From assembly GCF_032884065.1 (NCBI RefSeq), contig NC_088868.1, positions 38,928,867 to 38,992,866 of the forward strand: a stretch of 64,000 bases of DNA, written 5' to 3'. The notes beneath the pieces are model-generated. The model was given only the letters and a program-made list of their open reading frames with translations, did not search any database and was not told where the DNA came from. Source of the stretch: Artemia franciscana. Its lineage: Eukaryota; Arthropoda; Branchiopoda; Anostraca; Artemiidae. How positions within the stretch are numbered: the first letter of the stretch is position 1; each line of letters begins with the position of its first letter. Made by a program: the position numbers and the translations under genes. This document shows positions 11,216 to 22,900 of the stretch, one piece after another.

Positions 11216-13968
11216 ATCATTATGTCTTTTGAAATTTCCATCCCCCACAGCCCTCAGAGCAAGGATGTAAGCTATGCAGTGTCCCCACTATTTACATATA
11301 GTATTTGTTATCAGGGAAAAAGGACATCTTTGATCTCTGGGATTCAAACCAAAAAGGGGTATTTTGGTGGAGCTTCTAGGGAATTTTGAGGAGAGTAGTG
11401 AACTAAAACAAAACACCATGTACTTGCAGGTTGTTAAAAATTCGTATCTGTGATTTTTTTAGGAACCAGCTAGAGCTGAGATATTAAAAATTCTCTGGTC
11501 CCCCTCCCACAGCTTTGGTAGATCCCAAACATGAGCCATATTGGGTTTATTAGTCATTTTTAGAGTACCAGAAAACAAACAACAAATATAGGCTAATATT
11601 GATTTTAAATTACTTGTTTATTTCAAAATTAAATGCTCCTTCTTATCTCCAGTGGCTGAAACAGTTGTTTTATCTAATGAAGTGGCTACAAGTTTTCCTA
11701 AAAGTATTCTTTAAGTTGTTATTGTGCTTTCTATGATTGACTGTTTGACCGACATTTTGGTGAATTTCATTTAGAGTGGCGCTCAAATCTATTAACATAG
11801 ATTTGAATCTTAGAACATTAAATCTATTAACATAAATTTGTTAATCTCTTAACAAATAAACTAACCTCCTTTTTATACAATCCTAATAAGGGGGGAATTA
11901 ATGCCAGGTTTGCTTATCACTCAATTGGAATATCTGTCTTGGCTTTTTCTACAATCAGCCATGACTTGATGCCCACAATTATTCCATTTTAATTCAAAAA
12001 TCAACAAAAAAAAAGCACAACAGCTATATCACTGGAGTAGTCTATAGTATCTATGGTAGGGAGTAATCTATAGTAGGCTGTGAAGAGGCCATATCAGAAA
12101 TATCTCAGAAACAGCTTAGAGCATTAGGTTGTAACTTTCAGGGCATATTGAGGGGGATCTTGAACTAATAAAACTGTACTATGTAATGCGAAAATGTAAA
12201 TGTGCTAATAGTACTTCTACTGCTATTATTTTCACTATTACTAAGAGTAATGGTAATTGAGATAGAATTTCGGAGGAATGTTGAAGTTGTTTTTAGACTA
12301 AATCAAAGGGCAATATAAAAATGTGGGTTATCAAAACGATGTATAAGCAATATGTCATGATTTGCTTTTCTTCTTTTTTTCTCTCTTTTTTTTCTTTTTT
12401 TTTACTAGCCTAGACCAAAAAGGCACAATGTTAATGTTAGTGCTACCAGTGCTTCTATAGGACTACTTCCAATGCTTATACTATTAGTTCTACTACTGCA
12501 ACTAGTACTATTGTTAGTACTAAGGATATTAGGTTAAAATTTTCAGGAAAACTAGTTTGTAACGTTATTATTAAAGAAATACTATTATAGATTACTATTA
12601 AATACTATTATAAATTACAAATTACTATTATAAATACTATTATAATATATATTATTGTATATTAAATACTCCATATATAATATTAAGTAAATACTTAAAA
12701 TATTAACGTTAAGTTTTTAGGGTATTTTAAAGGTATGCCGAACTGAACCAAACACACTATGTACACGTGGATTATGAAAGATTGCATTAGCAACATCCCA
12801 GCAAAAAGAAAACCTTGGAGTATTAAGTAAGATTCAAAAATCAGCAATTTATTTCTCACCCCTTACTGTGCCTGCTGGGGGAGACATAGCTCAAAATGGT
12901 ATAGGCCTACAGACGTCCATTTATTATTCGAAATTGTTAGTACATTGTTTTTCTCTTAGTTTTATTGTTGCAACGTAAGATGACAATTTAATTTATCTTT
13001 CTAGCCGATATTTTACTCCGTCAAACCTTGAATTTTTTAAATTTGTTTTATATTGTTTTTTTTTAGATAGTTAATTAGTTAAAAGTCATTGAAACAACAA
13101 CAGGTTTCGAATTTGTTGAGAAAATGATATAATTATCGTTTCATTTTGGCGTAAGGTACCGTAATAGGCTTGTCGGGAAGCTGTTTCTTTCAGGGGGTAA
13201 ACCTAGTGTTATTTTTTATTTGGATGTTTTTATCAAAACGAGTATTTTAGCTTCTAAAGGGGCTAAGAGGAGAATTAGTCGAGACAGGAGACTGTAAACC
13301 TACTGCCGAGGCTCTGAACCATGTTTATATCAAAAGAATGCTAGGTACACACAAAGGGACATCAGCGACCCGCAACCTAAAGTAGGATTTTCTTGGGTTT
13401 TTAATAGCAGTGGCTTAAAATCTTCAGTGACAATAGTAATTCCTATGGTGATCTTTCCATTCCCATTCGTTGCGAATTTATAGTTTTTTTTTTCATTTGC
13501 TTAAACTATGTTTCCTTGCAAGCTTTTACTATCAGCATAGTTCGAAATAATAGTCCCTACTCTGGGATATCAGCATAGTCACCCGAGGTCTCCAATCAGG
13601 GTAAAAGGTCTCATTTTCCTGGTTGGTCAGATTTTTTTCAAGACTAGTCTTAGGTATTCTGCTGCTAAGGGTTGGAGTTTATTCTTTCCTGGGTAGCAGC
13701 TATGTCTTCAACCATAGTGAAGAAACTTTTCGAAACAGCTTATGGTTATTGGTGATTATCCTCCCAACCTTCTTTGTGTTTTAAAATTATCTCTTTTTCA
13801 TTCACTTTTATCTTCTTATTTGACGAGGTCTCTAGATGTCGATTGAATCAATTCAACTTTACTCTATTAAGTACCATTTAAAAATATTTGGAATTCTAAA
13901 TGTGTTATAAATGACAGACTTCTATTGTTTTGACCGTTTTTATATGGTTTTTACTCTGATTTTTGTAG

Positions 13969-14139
13969 AACTTGGAGATACCTCCTCAAATGATAATGAA
14001 GATATTTTTGGAAGTCCACATCCTATACTATTTATGGAACTTGAAGCCAATCTGAGTGCAATTTCTCCTGGAATATCTGAAAATTATAAACTTGACGCTA
14101 ATCATATTAAACCCGAGGCAAGCTTTGACATAGACAAAG
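13969..14139 (+). CDS. C2H2 zinc-finger gene copy 1, exon 2
   Basis: A 171-base internal exon in phase 1 at both ends (acceptor ttttgtag|AA, donor AAAG|gtatgc). It encodes residues 17-73: an acidic, finger-free segment starting ELGDTSSNDNEDIFGS, with the conserved core ILFMELEANL and IKPE (residues 63-66), another SUMO-type motif. The paralogue exon at 32047-32217 has exactly the same length, phase and core, so it is under shared constraint or recent common descent. It probably forms a regulatory N-terminus; I recognise no named domain (no ZAD, BTB or KRAB). Confidence 0.8.
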
Positions 14140-16217
14140 GTATGCTTAAGATATCCTGAACTTATTCTGTTTTTTGTGTCTTCAAAATGAAAAGGTGAAT
14201 CTTGCTCTTCCTTGTAAATTGTGGCAGGGTGTGGAAGATGTGTGTTTTTTGAACTTGAGTGTACTTGTTACAATTGAAATGAAACATCTTGTAAACAATA
14301 GTCCTGGAATATTCTAATTATTAGAAAACAAAAACCTATGGTAAAATTATAGCAGTTCATTATAACTTAGCCGTCCAACATCAGGCTGTGTGAGCCTTCC
14401 CTGGGCCGTTGTGTGTATGTATAGTTTTTTGCAATAAGTAGTTAATAAAGCAAGTAAAGTCGTTTAATGTATGTTTAAACATAATCCAGTAATAATTAGG
14501 TGGTTTCTATTACACGTCCCTTCTAGAATATTTAAGTTACGCATAAGCATAACTATCGTATTTTTCCTTATATTTAAGTCATGGGGTGGAAAATCTGCAG
14601 TATCAATTGAATTAAGGAATTCTGGAGTGAATTCAATTCCTTCTTCTTGCTATTCCTTTTCAGAATATTTAAGTGACGCATAAGCATAACTATCGTATCT
14701 TTCTTTATATTTAAGTCATCCAAAGACCAACATGAAGGATACTTCGAGAAAAAAATTGATAAAAATGGAACTAGAAATGAGTTTTTTGTTTCAAGGCCTC
14801 TCACTACAAAAATATTCTTAGACCCCTCCCCTCCTCCATTTTTGGAAGCTTCGTATATTCATCTCCCACCCCTCCCTTAGTGGTTAAATTTATCAATGTT
14901 AACAAAGATTCCAAAGACGAAACAGCACAAATGTTCATTTTGCTCAAAATTGTTTTTGTTTAGCGCCTGAAAATTTGCACTTGCATTGTCAACTTTTGCT
15001 TCTTGATTTCACATAATTTTCTTTCGATGTAAAATAAAAGAAAAAAAATTAAGAAAGTGATACAGCCTACAGAATAAAGCACAAGTAACCCTCTTTGTTT
15101 AAGAGAAATAAAATTTAAAATTTATTAATTATCCAATTTTTTATACATATTTCTTCATTTTGAAGGATCATTTACAGAATCATAATTTTTATAATATTTA
15201 GTAACAGGGATTCACAATTTTCACATTTATTTTACTAACCTCAGCAGAAATACTTTTGCTGATGTACGACTGAGTCTGTTGACTTTTGAATTAAAATCCA
15301 AATGCTATCAAGCCATGGCTAATTGGAGAAAAGAGCTTAGACAGATAGTCTGAGTGAGAGGCAAATCTGGCATAATCCCTATTGAGGATTGTATAAAAAT
15401 GATTTCATTTTCACTTATTGATAGATAGTCTATCATCCATCCATGGTTCATACTTGTTAGGAAACCGGGTTTTAGATACACAATCAAGGCTATATCCAAA
15501 GGGGGAGGGGCTGCTAGGTTTGACCCCCCCTCCCCTCCAATTTGGTCCGAGTTGTAAAAACGTAACACAAATGTATATTAAAAGATTTTTGATGCATCTT
15601 TTAGAAAATTTTTAAAACACTTCTCGGCCCTATCTCAAACCCTGAACGAAAGAACCAATTAAACATTTTTTTGTATCCCCCTCCCTAAAAAACATTGCTT
15701 TGCAAAAGCCTGATGTCATATATTTAGTTTTTTTTTATTCCTAATTCCACGCTACCTTTGTATTACGCAGATTCTTTGCGTCTTTGAGGATGATTCGTTA
15801 CTAACATTTATAAATTTTCATTTGTTGGATCTTCCTCTTGGTTATTATAGCTGCTCACAAGTCTTATGAAAATTAGACTAAAATAATTTCTTCAATATAG
15901 TTGAAATAAATAATAGTGATATATTTATTTCTCTAAAGGGAGATGTTTTTAAGGACCAACCACATTTAAGTAAATTTATGTACTAACTCAAGCTGAAGAA
16001 TTACAAATAAAACGGAATTAAGAAACAATAGTGTAATAAAATTAATGTCTTATACTGACTTTTATAAATTAATCATCGCGGTAAAAGTGATTAATATTAA
16101 ATTTATGGCAACTGTGTAACGTTAGGAATGCTAAAACCAGAGTTGTGTACCAAATGAATGATATGATAAAAATGTGTTACTTATGATTTATTTTAAGTAA
16201 ATTTAATATTATTCTAG
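14140..16217 (+). other. Intron 2 of zinc-finger gene copy 1
   Basis: The intron is 2078 bases, donor gtatgc and acceptor attctag. It contains a local direct duplication: AATATTTAAGT(T/G)ACGCATAAGC with AACTATCGTATTTT at about 14530-14580 and again at about 14663-14720. It also has a purine/pyrimidine-skewed GGGGGAGGGG / CCCCCTCCCCTCC stretch near 15.5 kb, whose counterpart in copy 2 is near 34.95 kb. No gene is seen. Confidence 0.7.
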
Positions 16218-17572
16218 TTCTTACTGCTACAACATCCTATGATAATGATATCAGCCAAAGAGTGTGTGGATTATCCAGTATGCCTGAACTTGCAAGAGTA
16301 TGTCTAAAACAAGAAGTGAATTTGGATTGTCAACAATCCCAAGAGATGCCAAATCACATTGATATATTTGCTGTAGATGTGACAAAACCTTTCGAATGCG
16401 ATGTATGTGGGAAAACATTCAGTTCAAATTACGACCTATCTCGTCATCAGAGAACTCATACCGGAGAAAAACCTTTCGAATGCGATGTATGTGGGAAAAC
16501 ATTCTGTCAAAAAGCACAACTATCTCGTCATCAGAGAACACATACCGGTGAAAAACCTTACAAATGCGATATATGTAATAAACGCTTTACTTCAAGTTCC
16601 AGTTTTAGTTATCATAAAAAAACTCATACTGGAGAAAAAGCTTTCGAATGTGATGTGTGTGCGAAAACATTCCTCCGAAAAGACTACCTATCTTATCATC
16701 AAAGAACTCATACCGGAGAAAAACCTTTCGAATGTGACATATGTGGGAAAGGATTCTGTTCAAAAACCGACGTATCTCGTCATCAGAGAACTCATACCGG
16801 CAAAAAACCTTTCAAATGCGAAATATGTACTAAAAGCTTTACTTCAAGTTCCAGCTTAACTGATCATCAAAAAACTCATACTGGAGTAAAACCTTTCGAA
16901 TGTGATATGTGTGAAAGAACATTCCTCAGAAAAAAACACCTATCTTATCATCAAAGTACTCATACCGGAGAAAAACCTTTTGAATGCGAAATATGTAATA
17001 AATGCTTCACTTCAAGCTCCAGTTTATCTAATCATAAAAAAACTCACACTGGAGAAAAACCTTTCGAATGTGAGGTATGTGGGAAAACATTCTATCTAAA
17101 AGCCCATCTATCTGGTCATCAGAGGACTCATACCGGAGAAAAACCTTTCGAATGTGATGTGTGTGAGAAAACATTCCTCCGAAAAGACTACCTATCTGGT
17201 CATCAAAGAACTCATACCGGAGAAAAACCTTTCAAATGTGAAATATGTGATAAATGCCTCACTTCAAGTCCCAGTTTCTATAATCATAAAAAAACTCATA
17301 CTGGAGAAAAACCTTTTGAATGTGATGTATGTGGGAAAACATTCTGTGTAAAAGCCCAACTATCTGGTCATCAGAGAACTCATACCGGAGAAAAACCTTT
17401 CAAATGCGATATATGTAATAAATGTTTTACTTCAAGTTCCAGTTTTTGTTATCATAAAAAAACTCATACCGGAGAAAAACCTTTCGAATGTGATGTATGT
17501 GGGAAAACATTCTGTCTAAAAGCCCAACTATCTCGTCATCAAAGAACTCATACTAGCGAAAATTCTTTGTAA
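16218..17572 (+). CDS. C2H2 zinc-finger gene copy 1, exon 3 (14 fingers)
   Basis: The terminal exon joins in phase to exon 2 (AAAG|TTCTTACT gives K-V-L-T) and ends at TAA. Total coding length is 1575 nt, a 524-residue protein. A linker (residues 74-131, including LKQE at 103-106) precedes 14 tandem 28-residue C2H2 fingers (about 132-523), joined by HTGEKP linkers. All have C-x2-C and H-x3-H. Finger 11 has Leu for the conserved Phe. Two finger types recur: QKA/RKD-type (e.g. FCQKAQLSRH, FLRKDYLSYH) and serine-rich (FTSSSSLSNH). The expected role is a nuclear sequence-specific DNA-binding regulator. The target is unknown, and the serine-rich helices suggest weak specificity for those fingers. 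Confidence 0.93.
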
Positions 17573-18155
17573 TCTGATTTATTTAAGAAATATTTCATTT
17601 CAATCATCAATTTATACCTTACCTCTTTGTGGAACCGCACTTCATATCACAATATATCTGGAGTTGAATTCGAGAGTATATTCAAGACTAGACGATGCTT
17701 ACAAACTATATTTCCTAAATTATCTTCTTTTCCGCTTTTTTCGTTTCACTTTAATTCAGTCTCATATTTCTTTTCTAATGTTGTTGGAATACTCTGCCCT
17801 TTTTAATTAACTAAATATATAAGTTTCACTACTATGTAATATAAGGGACATTTTGTTTTTATTAGGTGAGTGAGTTTATTATTACTGAGAACATTTGGAA
17901 GTGTTTGTTTTTTTTGGATTGGCTCAACCACATTTTGATTTAATAAAAATACTAACATTTAATTTTTTGCAGTTTAGACATAGGAGCACACTACAACATT
18001 TTTTGAGGAAAAGGTTAGATATTGAATATTCTAATTTAAGCTAGGCTATAAATTGATATGAAAAAGTGTTATACACAATTGTCTTCTCCAGTGGGCCTGC
18101 AGAACAGTCTTGGGAGATTTCCTTATTGTTTGTACTGGTATAAAACAAAAAGTGT
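17573..18155 (+). other. 3' flank of zinc-finger gene copy 1, possible poly(A) signal
   Basis: AATAAA at 17942-17947 lies about 370 bases past the stop and could serve for polyadenylation. The sequence is alignable to 37.6-38.16 kb (TGAGTTTATTATTACTGAGA, CCAGTGGGCCTGCAGAA, GGGAGATTTC, TACTGGTATAAAACAAA). Homology stops at about 18155/38165, which marks the right edge of the duplication. Confidence 0.55.
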
Positions 18156-18169
18156 ATCCCTTAAGGATA

Positions 18170-19140
18170 CCCTGTTTAATAAAACATTCAGGGTATCTAT
18201 TACCTATTAAAATGTCCTTAATGGAAATTAGTTCCTTACTTGTGTATTCTGGTGATGCTAATGTAATGCCCTATGAACTAGGACTCCTCTTTTTACTTGG
18301 ATTCGGTGATTTGACATGAAAGACAAATAGTGGTTATTGTTGGTCGGTTTACGATAAATTGAAAAGGCTAATTTATTATTATTTTCATGGATCCAGATAT
18401 CCAAATACGGTGACTTATTGCCTGTTTCTTTTTCAATTGTGTAAAAACGAAGTCCCCTTCTAAAAACTTTCAATATTGTAGAAAACCCGTAATTTCAGAT
18501 TCTCTATGACTTAAAATACCTAAAATATCATCCAAAGATCTTCCCCAAAACTTATGTTTTAACAAATATGGGTCTAAATTTGTTAATTCTTAAAGTCCTC
18601 CCATTGGTACCCCTAATTTGATGGAGAAAATTATCTCTAAATTTAAAATAGTTCGTATAATTACTAGCTATTTCAACTAAATTTTATATAGTTTCTATTT
18701 CGATTCCCGCAGATGAATCCTCTACCCCATCTTTATGTTCTTCAAGTTTCTTGGATAAAATACTAAAAGATTTATCAAAAGAAATATGTGTATACATTGA
18801 TTTTGTATCAAAATTAAACAACCCAGATTCATTTGATATTTCTACATTTATAAACCTATTTTTTGAATTTCCGAGTTTTCAATGTAAGAATTTTGGTGAT
18901 GTAGTAAAGGTTTAAGTGTCTTTACTACCCATTTTTCAATCTTATAAGTTGCTGAGCTAGTAGTCGACACTATAAGTCTCAGAGGAATAGCAATTTTATG
19001 TATTTTTGGCACACCGTATATTCTTGGGCAGACTGGTCGTTTCGGAAGGAACTTATCATACATTTGTGGTGTGATATTTTCGTTAGTCTTAAGGTCTGCT
19101 AAATCCTTTCTTAATTTTGCTACTTACAATTCAGTCGGGT
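18170..19140 (-). mobile_element. Penelope-like retroelement fragment, decayed
   Basis: Minus-strand translations recognisable as a Penelope-like reverse transcriptase lie in two pieces. One, at about 18848-19063, has PRIYGVPKIHK followed by LRLIVSTTSSATYKIEKWV. The other, at about 18258-18473, has YLDIWIHENNNKLAFSIYRK and HRIQVKRGV. Only part of the RT region is present and the frame is broken. No GIY-YIG endonuclease is seen. It starts almost exactly where the homology between the two zinc-finger copies ends. Confidence 0.75.
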
Positions 19141-19329
19141 CTGTATTATTATTTTTTAATTTGAACTATCCTCTAGAATTGTTTCCATTTTATTATCATA
19201 TTCATCTCTTTCTAGAATTGCCTCAGTATTCCTCTTATCAGCTTTCGTTATTATTAGAGAATCATTTGTTTTTAGATCTTTCAAAGTTCTTGGTTCTTAA
19301 GGTTTTTATTTTTTGGTTCTTAATATTAT

Positions 19330-20385
19330 TATATGGAGGGGGGAAACAGAAATATTGGAAACCGGAAATCTTGGAAAACACTTGGAGTGGAGAGATCGGG
19401 ATGAAAATTAATGGGAAGAATAAGCACAAGTTCTAGATATGGAATTGACATAATTGGAACGTAACTTGGAAAGAACCTCGTAACTCAGATCTCTTATTTT
19501 AATTTCCGACCGGATCCAGTGTCATTGGGGGCCGTTGGGGTTGTGGCAACCAGAAATCTTGTAAAAGAGTGGAGAGATCAGGATAAAATTTGATGGGAAG
19601 AAAAATCACAAGTCCAACATACGTGCCTGAAATAATCAGACCGGATCCACTTTCTTTGGGTTTTTTTTTTTTTGGGGGGGGGTGTTAATTCGGAAAAATT
19701 AGAAAAAATGAGGTACTTGTAACTTCGAACGGGTGATCAGATCTTAATGAAATTTGATATTTAGAAGAATCTTGTGCTTCAGAGCTTTTATTCTAAATCA
19801 CGACTAGATCCGGTGAAATTGGGGGGGGGGGAGTTGGAGGGGGAAACCAGATATCTTAGATAACGGAAAAATTCCGATTTCTTTATCTTACGAATGGGTG
19901 ATCGGACCTTAATGAAAATTGATATATAGAAAGATTTTATGTCTCATATGCTCCATATTCAATTTGAATCGGATCCGGGGACATAGGGGGAAACAGAAAT
20001 ATTGGAAACCGGAAATCTTGGAAAACACTTAGAGTGGAGAGATCGGGATGAAAATTAATGGGAAGGATAAGCACAAGCTCTAGATATGTGATTGACATAA
20101 TTGGAACGGATCCGGTCTTTTTTGGGGAGTTGGGGGGGGGTAGTTAATTTGGAAAAATTGAGGTATTTTTAACTTAAGAACGGGTGACCGGATCTCAATG
20201 AAATTTGATATTTAGAAGGAACTCGTGTCTCAGAGCTCTTATTTTAAATCCCGACCAGCATTAAGGCTTTTATTTTCTTTTTAAATCAATCTATAGATTC
20301 TTAGAATTTTCCTTATAGAGCTTATGCCATATGAACTCTTGGCTCTTGCCACAAGTGCCGTATGAGCTCTTGGCTCTTGTTTTTA
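19330..20385. repeat. Second, truncated copy of the ~290 bp tandem-unit element
   Basis: It has the same unit blocks as 6.5-9.56 kb (TGGAAAACACTTGGAGTGGA, GATCGGGATGAAAATTAATG, GGTGATCGGACCTTAATGAA, GGATCCGGTG) in about three to four units with internal reshuffling. The right end is the same as in the first copy: ACCAGCATTAAGGCTTTTAT, then CACAAGTGCCGTATGAGCTC and TTGGCTCTTG. The left terminal stem-loop is absent. Confidence 0.7.
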
Positions 20386-21090
20386 ATTTCTTTGAAATAA
20401 ATATAGTAATTTATTTAGACAGATTCCATTCGCCAATCTGATCCTATTGAGGAAAAAAATCTAGAGATTCCGTTGTTTCTTTTCTGTGTTACAACTAAGT
20501 TTTATTTATTTGCTTGTTTTTTCTTTCCTTCTTGTGTGTGTGGTTTTTTTTTATGAATCAAATTATTTTTGTTTTCTCTCTTTTTTACTGTCGATACAGG
20601 TTCCTGGATGGGGGGCTGAAATATTGGGAATTTTTTTATTAATTAATGGTTTTTGCTCTGTTCTTTTTTTAGTACGTTTTGTTCACAGCTTGATTTATAT
20701 TAAACCCGTTTTTCTCTCTTAAACTTTCTTAAACTCTTGTGAATGGAAAAACAGCCTGGTCTAAGAAATTATCTACGTATATCCTACGGGTGGCAAAAAC
20801 CAATTCAGTGTCATTATTTTTGAATCTAGCAAAAAAGAAACATGCCAATATTATTGTGCAAGAAAAATATATAAAATGATACCAACATTGTTTTGTTTTC
20901 AAGTATCACTTAAACTCACATAATGAGGCTAATCAAGTGAAAAAGCTAAATTTAAACCACGTGTTGAAAGATAAACTGTTCTAGATAATTGAAAACGGAA
21001 CATGAAAAACAAAAAATATCAGCTTAAAAGCACCAGCATCCTTTGCTCCTTAATATATGCATCTTCCCTTCAACGCTGATCGAAAATTTT
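20386..21090. other. Spacer without recognisable feature
   Basis: AT-rich sequence. A 78-codon hydrophobic open frame at 20486-20722 is driven by T-rich codons and has no start context or homologue that I recognise. I see nothing else. Confidence 0.4.
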
Positions 21091-22900
21091 GAAAAAACTA
21101 TATTGTTAAAAATGAAAAAACGCTTAATAACTATTTCTCCGGGGATGTTCTGCACACCCGGCCCCTTCGGCAAGGTGAAATTTTGCCCATTTATTTAGAT
21201 GCAGTATTTTAACTTGGAAAAGGTGAAATGTATTATCTTGGCTGTTTCTAAAAGTTATAACCGAAAATGTTGAGGGGTATGTTGAACTAAGCTAAAAAAA
21301 ACACATGTGCATCCGGTTGATAAAAGGCATACCTGAAATGTCTTAGGAGCAGCCCAAGGTATGAAGTTGAAACTTATTGGGGATATGAGAAAGCTGTTGG
21401 AGGTCAATCAGTTCTCCTCCCGTACCAGTTTTATCTGCTCTGCCAATCAAACATCCGATCGAAATTTTCAAATGGTTATCATGCTCTCGATGATAACTCA
21501 ATATAACTATTGATTAAACTATTGATGTGAAATCTTTGAGTAGGTTGAGGGAGATATCTGATTAGTTTTTACCCCAAAAAAAATGGTACTGTAGCATTCG
21601 ATTTTCAATCGAGTGAGCCTCCTCCAAAGTTTACACAGCCAACCTTCCTTTCAATATTTGCATTTCTACAATGAAAAACTTGCAGAGTGTACAGCCCGGG
21701 GCCCTGTGGAGGGGGGTACCATGGAATCAAAATTATTTGAATGTTGGACTATTTTGAACAAAATAGCTATCTCAAAAGTTGAATGGAATGCTTTTAGGGA
21801 AAAAAGTGCATAGGGGCAAGTTGCCCCCCAGTCACTTAGCTCTTAGAAGGGCATGAGAACTTTCAATTTTCAGTCAGATAAATTACTACCAAACATCTAC
21901 GACTACTTCTTCTGTAGGAAGTGCCTTAGTAAGAAAAAATAATACACTCTGTCCACATTTCTCTTAACTTAGATGGTGTTTCTGCACTGCACTTGATCTG
22001 AAGTGTACAAATATTTCTTAAACATGTTCCCCCTTTCAAATTATTTTGAATATAAAAATTAACTAAAGGGAGGATTTATCTATTATACTGTATTAACCCC
22101 ACATCTTACACTCCGTTCGCTATTGCTACGGCGCAAACGCATTTTTTGCGTTATCATTTTTCATTTACCCATTATGAATAAAGGAATAAATCAGAGGAAA
22201 AGAAGAAAACAAATCTAGAAATTGCATAGATCATGCCCTTGGGTTGTAACCACATTGCCTCAAAATCAAGAAGTGATCTGCGGTCCGCTGTTTTCTGGGC
22301 TGGCCCAGGACTTTCAAACATTCCCATGACCGAATATTTCAAACATTATACCATAACAATTTGAAACTTGTGTAGCTTACAACCCTTGCCCCATGAGGGG
22401 ATTGTATTAAATCAGAGGCATACTCATTTGAAAATTGGAGTATTTTGAACAAATGTTAATCTCAAAATTTTTACTAGATGCATTTGGGGAAAAAGGAAGA
22501 GAAGGAAGGGGGTGGGAGCTATTTTTTTTTATCCCTTTTAAATTTGAAACCTGAACACTGGATTTTCAATCGAATGAACATCAAAGGCTTCGGCGACTAC
22601 TCGTTCCACAAAACTGATATCTAAACAATGGGAAACTTACATAGATTATAGCTGTTGTCTGATAAGGCTGTTTGACTACTTAGAACATTATGGCTATCTC
22701 AAAATTTTGATCAGATACATTTGGTAGAAAAGGGATTTTGTGGGGTCTGATGCCCTTCAATCACTTTTGACTCTTTTAAAACGCACTAAAACTTTCAATT
22801 TCCATTTCAATGTGCTCCTTCTGAAGTTTCTACGACAGTTTGTATACGAATGGTCCTTGCGAAAAAATAGTACATTTTCGAATCAAAATATTGCAATAAT
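21091..22900 (-). repeat. Worn members of the ~260 bp family
   Basis: Several eroded units: GAGTGAGCCTCCTCCAAAGT, then CCCGGGGCCCTGTGGAGGGG, then GAACAAAATAGCTATCTCAA and GGGGCAAGTTGCCCCCC at 21.6-21.85 kb. Similar blocks sit near 22.38-22.58 and 22.67-22.85 kb. All are in the inverted orientation and more diverged than the 2-6.5 kb array, suggesting an older layer. No gene is present. Confidence 0.6.

Larger units (their letters stand above)
1786..13968 (+). other. Intron 1 of zinc-finger gene copy 1
   Basis: An intron of about 12.2 kb, with donor gtaatt and acceptor ttttgtag. The paralogue's intron is 3.4 kb. The parts just after exon 1 (to about 1.93 kb) and from about 10.79 kb onward match the paralogue; the stretch between does not and is made of repeats described separately. 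Between 11.2 and 13.97 kb I see only AT-rich unique sequence (including a TA-rich tract near 12.57-12.71 kb) and blocks shared with 29.3-32.0 kb. Confidence 0.7.

Noticed and set aside
16401-17351. Long open frames in a second frame across both zinc-finger exons
   Set aside because: They are shadows produced by the regular 84-base finger repeat; the C2H2 frame is the coding one.
20486-20722. Hydrophobic 78-codon frame as a membrane protein gene
   Set aside because: T-rich composition explains the hydrophobicity; no start context, splice sites or family resemblance.
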